Below are positions 28,496-36,436 of a DNA stretch of 49,437 nt, one piece after another. The stretch comes from Bacteroidales bacterium (GTDB lineage: Bacteria; Bacteroidota; Bacteroidia; Bacteroidales; P3): contig JAFSOU010000130.1 in the NCBI GenBank assembly GCA_017443265.1, positions 1 through 49,437 of the forward strand. The letters run 5' to 3'. A program made the position numbers and the translations under genes. Numbering within the stretch: the first letter of the stretch is position 1; each line of letters opens with the position of its first letter. The notes beneath the pieces were generated by a model. The model was not told the DNA's origin. It did no database searches and saw nothing but the letters and a program-made list of their open reading frames with translations.

Positions 28496-31400
28496 TTATT
28501 TAGTGATAATTATTTTATTTGCAAAGACATCGTTTTTGCCGTGAAAAATCAAAATGTAAACGCCACAACGGAGTTTTGCAGTGGAATAGTATGTTTTTTC
28601 GCCACGCGTTATCATCTTTTTATCAACAACCTTGCCATAAGTGTCGACAAGAGTCATCTCAAAGCAGTCATTGCCAAGGTTTTCCACAACAAAGAATGTA
28701 TTGGCGGGATTGGGATAAACCCTGCAATATTTTTCGCCGTCGGCAACGGTGATACCCAACCCTGTATGCGGATGGTATGCGGTATCCATCTGCGAGAGCG
28801 GGAAAGTGATGTCGTCGAGCCAGGCGCAGTCGCTGTCGCCGTTGATGGAGCCGTCCTTTTCGTACACCCACGAAAAGAGATGTTCGCCTTTTGGCACGAA
28901 ATAGGCCATACGCTCAAAATGTCCGCTGCCCGAATATTTACCCTGCACCACACCATCTACAAGAAACGACAAATAGTCGGAATTGGCCTCGGTGGAAGTG
29001 CGACGCCAGAAAGTGATGGAATCGTCGGCGATGGTGGTCATAGCAATGGAAAGCACGCTCTGCTGCTTGTGAGTTATAGGCGCCGTCCTTACACAAAAGC
29101 TCCCGGCGTGGGCTCGCGACGACACAGTGTCGATAATCCATGCGAAAGGATGTGTGGTGTCCCACCGAAAACGAGTGAAATCGCCACTTTCGAAAGTCTC
29201 CATGGCTTTGCCCAAAGGCAGACGAATAATGCGTTCGGCAACAATGCCACGATGAGTTGCGGAAACAGCTATGTCGATATACGATGTGGCATTGGCGGCT
29301 ATCGAAAACACAAATTCGGCAGTGCCGGACGACTGCGGCTGCAAAGCGTTTATTCCAACTGTGTCGGGCGATGAAACAACGCCTCCGCTATTTTCTATAC
29401 GTGCAGAAACCAACACTGTGTCGGAAATTCCTGAACCACTATTGTTTATGCGCACTTTCAGGGTATAAGTCTCGCTCGGCCGCAACTGAGTAACCGGAAT
29501 CCCGTTTCGCTCAACCGACACCGCACCAGCTTCCACCAACGCCGATCGGACAAGAAAATCGAAACGTCGCACGCAGGTGTCGCCGTTGTCGGAAAAGAGC
29601 GAGGCCACGAGCGAAACTATATCGTTGTCGGGCAGAGTGGAATTCGGCACAAAAGTGAAGGTGCCGTTGGCGCAAGCCGTATCGTTTGCCAGAATGAAAG
29701 TCTTGTGGTAAGTGGATGCCGGCACACTGCATTTTCTGTCCAACGACTGCAGAGTGAGGGTTACATTTTTGGCGGTGTCGCCACCATAATTTTTCAACAC
29801 AAAATCAAATGCATAAGCGTTGCCCGCCTTCACAAATTGGTCGGCTACTCCCACGCCTAAGGAGTCCGACACAGCCGCCGATACAATTACCATCTTTGAA
29901 ACTCTTGGCGAAAAAACCACAATCGTATCCATCAACGGTTTGCAGAACTGCGCTGTGGCGGTGAGCAGCAAGGCATCGGTTTCTATAGGCTGCGGAAAAA
30001 ACGCAGTGGCCAATCCGGCCGAATCGAGCTGGACGGAGGCAAGCAACAGAGTGTCGTGCATCAAAGCCACACGGGCGTATGGGGTCCCGTGCAACGCTAT
30101 CTGGGTTGTCCCTGCCGGCACGCTGTCGGGATAGTCGAGGGAGATATTATGCGGAATGCCGAAATATGGCATCAGCGAGGGGTCGCCGAGTAGGTTATAA
30201 ATCTCCCAATAATAATTTTCGTAGGCCATCCCCATCTGTGCCAGTCCGAAAGCTCCGGCCATAAGCATCTCCCCCGCTGTTGTGGCGGTTTCGGCGTATG
30301 GCTCGCCGTGGGTGTGTAAAAGGCGGTCGAAAACTCCGAGCCTGTCGGGATTGTACTGTGCGTCGAGCGACACAGTGCCTTTGGCACCAAGAGCCCAATA
30401 GTAATCCTCCTCCCAAAGGGTTTCGTTGGCTGCGCCAATCACACCTACAGCTCCGGCATCGCTCTTGCGCAACAGTGCCTCGCCAAAACAGCGACTCTCG
30501 GAAAAACGGCTCGAAAGACAGCAGTTGTTCACAGCAAAGAAATATTTTCCGATATTGGAAAGCGTGTCCACACCGCTGGAGGTGAAGGTGGGACGATACC
30601 AACCCGTAGAAAGGCAATGCGATGTGTAATTGACCAACGAAGCGCCGCTGTCCAAATCTCTAACAATCTGGTGCAACTGCGTTTCGGAGGCAGGATTGTA
30701 ATAATAATGTGTGTCGAAATCGGGATTTTGGGATAAATAAGTTCTTTTCAGGTAGTTAATCTGCCCATTGGTAACCGTTGGTGCCGGTGCACGACTCTCA
30801 CGGCCTGCCACAAGGGTTACACGGTTTAGGAAAGCGGTGTCGGCAAAAATATAACGTTCGTAGGCAAGCATTTTGTTCAAAACAGACGTCAGCTCGGCGG
30901 TGTCGGCAACGGAGATGCGTCCGTAAGCGGCTTCGGGATAAAAATCGCCGGTGTATTCGGCATAATAGAGGTCGGTGCTGTGTGCGGCAAGGCCAGGAAT
31001 CCTTATTTTTCCTCCAAAAGCGGGAATATGTTTCACATCGCCTACAATGGCAATGAAATCGGGCGACAGGTCAATGGGTGTGGCCGAGCGCCAGAGGCTG
31101 TCCAATCGGCTACGGATGTAGGTGCAGGTGTCGCCGCCGCGGGTGTAAACCTCAACCACATTGAAACCTTTCTGACGTTTCCATTGCAGGAAAGGCTGTA
31201 GCGCCTTCTGGAACGTGTCCTGCGCCACAACCACGAGCTTTGGCGGTATCTGACGCTGGTGCGACAAGAGGTTGAGAAACGCCGCACGGTTGGCTACGGC
31301 AGCGACGGGCGAAATGCCATGGTGCCGCTCCAACTCGCTGACAGTGGCCTGAACGTCGGCACCTTCGAAAGTGATTTCGGCACTAATAATTGAGTGAAAC

Positions 31401-31918
31401 AGCAAAACATTGTGCTGCGGATTGTATTGGAAAGGCGACACGGTGATACGCAATAGCCGTAGTCCGCGCATTGTGCCGAGTTCCGTAATGGAAACGGCGG
31501 GCAGTGCAAAAAAAGCGTCGCGGGCATAAACTTCGTTGTCGATGACAAAATCAGCCGGGCGGTTTTTGAACTGGTGCGGCTGGGCCGGATGCAACAGTCG
31601 TTGACCGAGGCTGCGAGAAACGGTTGGTCCTACGGTGAAGTTGAGTTTTGGCGTTGCACCCTGAGGCACAGCAATAATCTGATGGAAAACAGGCAATTCG
31701 GGGTTGCCGGCCTCCTGCGATGAGGAAGAAAAGCCTTGCACCGCTATTGTGCAATAGTCGCCGTCGGGTATGATATCGAAATCGGAAAGGGAGAAGTCGA
31801 AGGCGTATGTTTCGATGCTGCTTTTCGCTGTTTGGAAAAAGCCGTTTCCACTACGCTGTGCCATAAGAGGCAGCGCGGCTAGAATTGTCAACAGCAGGGC
31901 TATGCCACATCTACGCAT
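28496..31918 (-). CDS. Gingipain-type C25 cysteine protease with T9SS sorting domain
   Basis: 1140 residues, exported by Sec (signal about 1-20) and then by the type IX secretion system. Propeptide-like region about 30-220 (AGNPELPVFHQIIAVPQG), catalytic domain about 228-590. The motif SLVNYTSHC gives His434 and FFAVNNCC gives Cys467, a spacing of 33 as between His211 and Cys244 of RgpB; RCFGEALLRK and LWEEDYYWALG continue the match. Ig/CARDB-like regions (about 690-900), an adhesin/MAM-like jelly-roll (about 925-1050) and the sorting tail VYPNPANTFFV to IIITK close the protein. Not the PorU sortase, whose Cys lies much further along. Confidence 0.92.
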   Translation of the reverse strand: MRRCGIALLLTILAALPLMAQRSGNGFFQTAKSSIETYAFDFSLSDFDIIPDGDYCTIAVQGFSSSSQEAGNPELPVFHQIIAVPQGATPKLNFTVGPTVSRSLGQRLLHPAQPHQFKNRPADFVIDNEVYARDAFFALPAVSITELGTMRGLRLLRITVSPFQYNPQHNVLLFHSIISAEITFEGADVQATVSELERHHGISPVAAVANRAAFLNLLSHQRQIPPKLVVVAQDTFQKALQPFLQWKRQKGFNVVEVYTRGGDTCTYIRSRLDSLWRSATPIDLSPDFIAIVGDVKHIPAFGGKIRIPGLAAHSTDLYYAEYTGDFYPEAAYGRISVADTAELTSVLNKMLAYERYIFADTAFLNRVTLVAGRESRAPAPTVTNGQINYLKRTYLSQNPDFDTHYYYNPASETQLHQIVRDLDSGASLVNYTSHCLSTGWYRPTFTSSGVDTLSNIGKYFFAVNNCCLSSRFSESRCFGEALLRKSDAGAVGVIGAANETLWEEDYYWALGAKGTVSLDAQYNPDRLGVFDRLLHTHGEPYAETATTAGEMLMAGAFGLAQMGMAYENYYWEIYNLLGDPSLMPYFGIPHNISLDYPDSVPAGTTQIALHGTPYARVALMHDTLLLASVQLDSAGLATAFFPQPIETDALLLTATAQFCKPLMDTIVVFSPRVSKMVIVSAAVSDSLGVGVADQFVKAGNAYAFDFVLKNYGGDTAKNVTLTLQSLDRKCSVPASTYHKTFILANDTACANGTFTFVPNSTLPDNDIVSLVASLFSDNGDTCVRRFDFLVRSALVEAGAVSVERNGIPVTQLRPSETYTLKVRINNSGSGISDTVLVSARIENSGGVVSSPDTVGINALQPQSSGTAEFVFSIAANATSYIDIAVSATHRGIVAERIIRLPLGKAMETFESGDFTRFRWDTTHPFAWIIDTVSSRAHAGSFCVRTAPITHKQQSVLSIAMTTIADDSITFWRRTSTEANSDYLSFLVDGVVQGKYSGSGHFERMAYFVPKGEHLFSWVYEKDGSINGDSDCAWLDDITFPLSQMDTAYHPHTGLGITVADGEKYCRVYPNPANTFFVVENLGNDCFEMTLVDTYGKVVDKKMITRGEKTYYSTAKLRCGVYILIFHGKNDVFANKIIITK

Positions 31919-31956
31919 ATTTTTCCTAAACTATGATTACATTGGTATAACGAAAA

Positions 31957-31990
31957 AAAAGAGGGTTTGTTTTGCAAACCCTCTTTTTTT
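31957..31990. terminator. Bidirectional-type terminator after the small lipoprotein
   Basis: AGAGGGTTTG pairs with CAAACCCTCT around TTTTG, with A8 on one side and T8 on the other. It ends the lipoprotein transcript 20 bp after its stop and also insulates the C25 protease gene. Confidence 0.9.
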
Positions 31991-32009
31991 TACTAAAAAC
32001 TCGTTTTGC

Positions 32010-32228
32010 TTATTTAGCAGCTTCCTGAGTTTCAGCGGCTTCTTCAGCAACACCTTCTGTAGCTTCAGCTTCAGCGTCGGTAGCTTCAGTCTGTTCTTCA
32101 GTAGCTTCAGTAGCAACTTCTTCAGTCTGAGCGGCTGTGGTGTCTTCAGTAGCTTCTGCAGTCTGGTTGTTGCATGCTGCGAAAGCGAACATACCGGCAA
32201 CTGCCAAAACAAACATTACTTTTTTCAT
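32010..32228 (-). CDS. Small Ala/Glu/Thr-rich lipoprotein
   Basis: 72 residues. Signal MKKVMFVLAVAGMFAFAAC with lipobox FAAC, then a low-complexity tail made only of A, E, T, Q, V, D, K and G (EEVATEATEEQTEATDAEAE). The tail is strongly acidic and surely disordered. Such short lipoproteins are common and abundant in Bacteroidales; role unknown. Own promoter (32275-32308) and terminator. Confidence 0.85.
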   Translation of the reverse strand: MKKVMFVLAVAGMFAFAACNNQTAEATEDTTAAQTEEVATEATEEQTEATDAEAEATEGVAEEAAETQEAAK

Positions 32229-32274
32229 TTTTTCTTTAATTTTTAAAGTTATCTATTTTGTGAATTGAACGGTG

Positions 32275-32308
32275 CAAAAGTACTACATTTTTATGATATA
32301 GAAACAAA
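32275..32308 (-). promoter_or_regulatory. Probable promoter of the small lipoprotein
   Basis: TACTTTTG followed by CA (32275-32282) fits TAnnTTTG; TTTG (32305-32308) is 22 nt away, slightly long. Transcription would start near 32268, 40 nt before the ATG. Confidence 0.5.
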
Positions 32309-32458
32309 AAAAATGATTTTTTTTTGTTTTTTTTTGCAACTTGTTGTATTATTGCAATTTGCAAATATAAAAAAAGAGAGTTTTTTTGAAAAAGACCCTC
32401 TAATTTTATGGTTTTCAGGATGGTTTTTCCCGAATTTTGACCTCAAAAATTCATTTTT

Positions 32459-33031
32459 TTACACCAGTCCGGAGAAGCCCATGAAAGCCATTGCCAAAAT
32501 GCCGGCTGTGATAAGGGCGATGGGCACACCGTTCATGGCCTTGGGTATTTTCACAAGGGCCAGCTGCTCGCGGATGCCGGCAAAAATCACCAAAGCAAGA
32601 GTGAAACCTATTGCAATGCCGCCAGCGTAGGTGAGGCTTTCGAGGAAGTTCATATCTTTTTGAACAACTTGTATGGCCACCCCGAGCACAGCGCAGTTGG
32701 TAGTAATCAGAGGCAGGAAAATTCCCAATGTCTGGTACAGGGCGGGAGCCGATTTTTTCAGCACTATCTCAACCATCTGCACCAAGCCGGCTATAACAAG
32801 GATGTAGGCTATTGTCTGCAGGTAACCCAAATCGAAGGGCACAAGCAGATAGTTGTTTATAAGCCAAGTAACCATAGTGGCAATAAGCATCACAAAAAGC
32901 ACTGCGCCGCCCATGCCGAGCGAGCTTTTCACGTCCTTGGACACGCCCAAAAAAGGACAGATACCCAAAAACTGCGCTAAAACGATGTTATTTACAAAAA
33001 TTGCACCGATAATAATGAGAACATATTCCAT
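32459..33031 (-). CDS. rnfA: Electron transport complex subunit RnfA (RsxA)
   Basis: 190 residues, six predicted membrane helices. FVNNIVLAQFLGICPFLGVS, LGIFLPLITTNCAVLGVAI and the ending ALITAGILAMAFMGFSGLV match RnfA and differ from NqrE. RnfA and RnfE form the membrane core of the ferredoxin:NAD oxidoreductase, which couples electron flow to ion pumping. Odd: the usual neighbours rnfBCDGE are not present; the next gene upstream is divergent. It has its own promoter. Either the operon is split in this genome or the rest lies elsewhere. Confidence 0.93.
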   Translation of the reverse strand: MEYVLIIIGAIFVNNIVLAQFLGICPFLGVSKDVKSSLGMGGAVLFVMLIATMVTWLINNYLLVPFDLGYLQTIAYILVIAGLVQMVEIVLKKSAPALYQTLGIFLPLITTNCAVLGVAIQVVQKDMNFLESLTYAGGIAIGFTLALVIFAGIREQLALVKIPKAMNGVPIALITAGILAMAFMGFSGLV

Positions 33032-33133
33032 AATTACTTATTTTTTTCGTTGTTTCTTGTTCTTTATCAAATTTCAAACGCCCTGATTATTAGCAAACAA
33101 ACAGAACATTACGATTTATTTGGCAAAAGTTCG

Positions 33134-33141
33134 TACCTTTG
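33134..33141 (+). promoter_or_regulatory. -7 box for the hydrolase/HAD operon
   Basis: TACCTTTG followed by CA on the plus strand, 35 nt before the ATG at 33176. The only TTTG upstream is 11 nt away, too close, so the -33 box is poor. Confidence 0.45.
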
Positions 33142-33152
33142 CAACCGAAATG

Positions 33153-33183
33153 CAAAGATAAGAATTATTTCCGACATGGCAAA
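33153..33183 (-). promoter_or_regulatory. Promoter of rnfA, overlapping the divergent gene start
   Basis: TATCTTTG followed by CA (33153-33160) and TTTG (33180-33183), spacer 19 nt: full consensus. The -33 box lies in the second and third codons of the divergent hydrolase gene, and the two opposing -7 boxes are only 11 bp apart. Confidence 0.65.
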
Positions 33184-33952
33184 AAAAATTTTTTTCAGGG
33201 AGTGCGGCGAAGGCCCCGATGTTGTCATTCTGCACGGCATATTGGGCTGTTCGGATATGTGGATTCCCGTTGCCCGAAAGCTGTCGGAGCGTTTCCACGT
33301 TGTTGTCCCCGACCTGCCCAACCACGGTTTGTCGGAACATACGGGCAGCATTCGTTTCGACAACGTTGCGGAAATAATGATAGACTTCTTGAAATCCAAG
33401 CACATAGAACACCCGCACGTCGTTGCCCACTCCTACGGCGCCAAAGTGGCTTTCCGGATGCTGGCCGACGGATTTCGCTTCGAAAAATTTGTGGCCGTGG
33501 ACATGCTGCCTGCCACCACCTACGCCGACCAGCAGATTAGGCAGCTCCTGCATTTCATAGCACAGCCCCTGCCCCCACTCCACTCCTTTGCCGAAGCAAA
33601 AAAACATTTTGCCGAACAAGGCATCGAGCCGCGCTTCGCCGACCTGTTGGCCAAAGGCCTTGCAATGCACAACGGCTCACCGCAATGGAAATTCAATGCC
33701 CAAGTTATTGCCAACAGCTCCGCAGAACTTATGCAAAATATTGATTTCGAGCACATTGAAAACACTCCTCTTTTGGCAATAAAAGGAGAAAACTCGCAAT
33801 ACATCGACAACGAAGGCATTTCTCAAGCAAAAGCCGTTTTCGGTAATATGACGTTGGCCGAAATCCCCGATGCGGGACACTGGGTGCAGTACGACCAACC
33901 GGAATTGTTTTTGAATGTCGTTTATAATTTTTTGACAAACAACAAATTATGA
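33176..33952 (+). CDS. Alpha/beta hydrolase (YbfF-like esterase)
   Basis: 258 residues starting MAKKIFFRECGEGPDVVILH; the frame is open upstream but the promoter and leader place the start here. Lid-less alpha/beta hydrolase: oxyanion region HGILGCSDMW, nucleophile Ser86 in AHSYGAK, and His of PDAGHWVQYDQP near 239. The segment IKGENSQYI in place of the usual Asp-containing turn is as in YbfF-type esterases. Substrate unknown. Stop and start of the next gene overlap as ATGA. Confidence 0.88.
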   Translation: MAKKIFFRECGEGPDVVILHGILGCSDMWIPVARKLSERFHVVVPDLPNHGLSEHTGSIRFDNVAEIMIDFLKSKHIEHPHVVAHSYGAKVAFRMLADGFRFEKFVAVDMLPATTYADQQIRQLLHFIAQPLPPLHSFAEAKKHFAEQGIEPRFADLLAKGLAMHNGSPQWKFNAQVIANSSAELMQNIDFEHIENTPLLAIKGENSQYIDNEGISQAKAVFGNMTLAEIPDAGHWVQYDQPELFLNVVYNFLTNNKL

Positions 33953-34593
33953 TAAAAAATATAATCTTCGACCTTTGCGGTCCAATCATAACCCTCGACC
34001 TTGAGCTGATGAACCGCCGTTTCCGCGACTACGGCGTTACCGCTGTGGAAAAGCCTTACCAAAAGATGCGCGAAGAGGGACTTACGAAAATCTATGAGCA
34101 AGGGCTGATAAGTACCGGGGATTTCTGCAGTGAGGTACGGCGCATTCTGCAGTGCGACCTCACCGACGAGGAGATTTTCGACTGCTGGAACACCGTGGTG
34201 GCCGATTTTCCGCCACAGCACGCCGAAACACTTGCCAAACTGAGCACCCGCTACCGTCTTTTCCTGCTCAGCAACAGCGACGTGGTGAACGCCGAGTATT
34301 TTATCGACTACATCGACCAGCGGGCAGGCGAGGGATTTATGAAAAACACCTTTTCGGGCGTTTTCTTCTCGTGCGACCTGCGTCTGCGGAAACCCGACCC
34401 AAAGATTTTCCTTTCGTTAGCCCAAAAAACGGAAATCGACCTTGCGGAAACGCTGTTTGTCGACGACTGCCAGAAACACACGCAGAGCGCGGCGTCGCTG
34501 GGCATCAATGTTATTTGGCTTAAACCGGAATGGGACATCGCCGACCTTTTCGACGAAAGGTTGGATGTTTTGCCGAGGTTTTTGGAGAAATGA
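33949..34593 (+). CDS. HAD-like hydrolase with Cys in motif I
   Basis: 214 residues. Motif I reads IIFDLCGPII: the nucleophile Asp8 is kept but the general acid/base position (normally Asp10, sometimes Gly) is Cys10. Motif II LLSNSD, motif III Lys in LRKPDP and motif IV FVDDCQ are present, and an alpha-helical cap follows motif I (about 15-80). Similar to HAD-IA phosphatases of the YihX type, which also vary at this position. Overlaps the hydrolase gene by 4 nt, so the pair is coupled. Confidence 0.88.
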   Translation: MIKNIIFDLCGPIITLDLELMNRRFRDYGVTAVEKPYQKMREEGLTKIYEQGLISTGDFCSEVRRILQCDLTDEEIFDCWNTVVADFPPQHAETLAKLSTRYRLFLLSNSDVVNAEYFIDYIDQRAGEGFMKNTFSGVFFSCDLRLRKPDPKIFLSLAQKTEIDLAETLFVDDCQKHTQSAASLGINVIWLKPEWDIADLFDERLDVLPRFLEK

Positions 34594-34611
34594 CAATTAT
34601 TTATAACACAA

Positions 34612-34645
34612 AAAAAACAGCCGCATTTCTGCGGCTGTTTTTGTT
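34612..34645. terminator. Terminator between convergent genes
   Basis: ACAGCCGCA pairs with TGCGGCTGT around TTTC, with A and T runs on both flanks. It serves the HAD gene (+) and can also serve the lipoprotein gene (-). Confidence 0.9.
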
Positions 34646-34663
34646 TTCAGACTGTTTCTGTAA

Positions 34664-35098
34664 CTATTCTATGTAATGCCAGTGGCGTTTCACCACCTTA
34701 AGGGAGAAGGGCATCTGTTTTCCGTCGCGGCTGCGTATCCAAGTGCCGTGCATCACCTCGCCGTCCCAAAACTGGGCGTAGAAAGTGCCGGTAATTTTGC
34801 CATCCTTTTCAATTTCCTGAAGGATAGGTTTCTGGCCGTCGCCGTTCTGCAGGTTCTGGTCTTCGGACACCTCGATGGTGTTTTTAGGGCCATTCTTTTT
34901 ATAGTAGTAAAAACCCCCTATAATATTGGTCCCGTGCCCCCATACGCTTATCTCCATAATGATGGGATATTTGTCGATTTTCCCGTCGAGGGTGAGGTCG
35001 GTAACGCCTTGCGAGTTGCCTTTGCATGCCGACAGAAGCATCAACGCAGCGAAAAGTGGTAGCAGAAACGCTTTAAAGCTTCGATGTAAGATTCTCAT
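34664..35098 (-). CDS. Lipoprotein, function unknown
   Basis: 144 residues; signal ending in LLSAC (lipobox). The mature part (LDGKIDKYPIIMEISVWGHG, then YYKKNGPKNTIEV and GTFYAQFWDGEVMHGTW) has alternating beta-strand patterns typical of small lipocalin-like or MORN-like surface lipoproteins, no catalytic motif. Second gene of a two-gene unit with the coiled-coil exported protein, 18 nt apart. Confidence 0.78.
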   Translation of the reverse strand: MRILHRSFKAFLLPLFAALMLLSACKGNSQGVTDLTLDGKIDKYPIIMEISVWGHGTNIIGGFYYYKKNGPKNTIEVSEDQNLQNGDGQKPILQEIEKDGKITGTFYAQFWDGEVMHGTWIRSRDGKQMPFSLKVVKRHWHYIE

Positions 35099-35116
35099 CT
35101 TGTGAATATTAGATAA

Positions 35117-35851
35117 TTACTGGGCGAGGCGTTGGTATTTCTCCACTTCGGCCTGGGCCTGTTTCATAACCTGTTCAGTTTCGGAAACTTTCTTTTCGTA
35201 GTCGGAGCGTTTGCCGCTATATTTCTGTATGTCGGCTTCGTATCCCTTTATGTCTTCCTGGCATTTTTTAATTTTTTCGTTGTAGCCTTCGATGTCGTTC
35301 TTTTTGCTGGTTATCTTGTCCTGACTTTTCTGGATGTCTTTTTCAAGACCTTCCTTGTCGGAAACAGCCGAGTTGTAAGCTTTTTCGGCTTTTTTCAGGG
35401 CTTTCTGTGCATCCTCGAGTTTTTCGGCGGCTTCGAATCTGGCTGAATAGGAAACAAAGCCTTGCAGGAAGTTCTTTACGTTGTTGGTGAGCGAAGTCTG
35501 ATCCACAGTGAGGTCGGTGCAGATGGCTGCCACGGTTACGATGGCGGTTTTGTTGTCTTTCTTGCCCTGGCCTTCAACTTTGGTGTAGAAATTGATGGGT
35601 TTTGCCACGATGTCGGAGAAAACCTGATCCAGACATGCTACATAGCCGTCGGCGTTTTTGGTTTTTAGTTTGGCCTCTTTCAGACGGGCTTTCATAGCGT
35701 CTTTAACGAGGTCGCCGTCCTGGTCGAGGGTTACTGTGTAGGCGGGTGCTGTGAAATCACCGATTTTGATGGTGGTTTCCTGAATGCTTTGTGCTTTGGC
35801 TCCAACCATCAACATAATGGCTGCTGCGAGCGATAAAATTCTTTTTGTCAT
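35117..35851 (-). CDS. Exported coiled-coil protein, function unknown
   Basis: 244 residues. Signal peptide MTKRILSLAAAIMLMVGAKA. Residues about 22-140 form a globular part (TTIKIGDFTAPAYTVTLDQD, VACLDQVFSDIVAKPINFYT); about 145-240 is one long Lys/Glu/Ala-rich coiled coil (EKLEDAQKALKKAEKAYNSA). Periplasmic by prediction. I do not recognise a family. Promoter at 35900-35932. Confidence 0.8.
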   Translation of the reverse strand: MTKRILSLAAAIMLMVGAKAQSIQETTIKIGDFTAPAYTVTLDQDGDLVKDAMKARLKEAKLKTKNADGYVACLDQVFSDIVAKPINFYTKVEGQGKKDNKTAIVTVAAICTDLTVDQTSLTNNVKNFLQGFVSYSARFEAAEKLEDAQKALKKAEKAYNSAVSDKEGLEKDIQKSQDKITSKKNDIEGYNEKIKKCQEDIKGYEADIQKYSGKRSDYEKKVSETEQVMKQAQAEVEKYQRLAQ

Positions 35852-35899
35852 GATTTTACTATTTTTGATTATTATTTACGTTAATTACTTTCGGTTTTG

Positions 35900-35932
35900 C
35901 AAAGTTACGACATTTTTTTCAAATACTGCAAA
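35900..35932 (-). promoter_or_regulatory. Promoter of the coiled-coil protein / lipoprotein unit
   Basis: TAACTTTG followed by CA (35900-35907) and TTTG (35929-35932), spacer 21 nt. Transcription would begin near 35893, 40 nt before the ATG. Confidence 0.6.
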
Positions 35933-35938
35933 AGTTTT

Positions 35939-36352
35939 TCAGTTTTCGTGGTCGGTGATGGCTTTTTTAAGTTTTTCGGGAATGAAATCGGATGTCTTCG
36001 TTTTGCGGTTGTATCCCGACATAACGGTTTTGCAGACAGCTTTCACCTGGCCGTCGCTTACAATATGCTGCAGCACGTTGAGGCTCTTCTGCCCTATCTT
36101 CTCCACTTTTGTCCGCACTTCGGTGGATGAGTCGAGGAAAATCTGTCCGCGGAAATCCGCTTCGTAATGCACTATCACTATCGTAACTTCCTCTTTTTCA
36201 ACGTTGATACCAAGATGTTCGAAATATTTCATCTTGCCGTAGTCGAAAAACTCCATAATGACGGCGTTGTTTACGTGCCCCATCATGTCGATGTCGTTGA
36301 AACGTATCTGCAACGGCAGTATATGCTTGAAAATCTGATTGTCGGGTTCCAT
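35939..36352 (-). CDS. Acyl-CoA thioesterase, 4HBT/hot-dog family
   Basis: 137 residues, single hot-dog fold. LQIRFNDIDMMGHVNNAVIM contains the DxxGH motif with the likely catalytic Asp22. YbgC/FadM-like; hydrolyses acyl-CoA or acyl-ACP, substrate not deducible. The preceding gene is nqrF, 84 nt upstream, same strand. Confidence 0.88.
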   Translation of the reverse strand: MEPDNQIFKHILPLQIRFNDIDMMGHVNNAVIMEFFDYGKMKYFEHLGINVEKEEVTIVIVHYEADFRGQIFLDSSTEVRTKVEKIGQKSLNVLQHIVSDGQVKAVCKTVMSGYNRKTKTSDFIPEKLKKAITDHEN

Positions 36353-36436
36353 AATTATTATGTACTATCTAATAAATCGTCTTATTAATCAAAAAAATCT
36401 GTTCTATCCGTGTCATCCGTGGTCAATAATGAATTT

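Noticed and set aside
27797..29374. 525-codon plus-strand frame across the DUF4271 and C25 genes
   Set aside because: It lies opposite two well-supported genes and crosses their boundary; the translation is Cys/His/Arg-rich noise.
28496..31918. PorU (type IX sortase)
   Set aside because: Total length is similar, but the catalytic His/Cys lie at 434/467 as in gingipain precursors, whereas the PorU Cys is near residue 690.
32459..33031. NqrE instead of RnfA
   Set aside because: The sequences around FVNNIVL and FMGFSGLV follow RnfA; NqrE has a different N-terminus and an inserted periplasmic loop.
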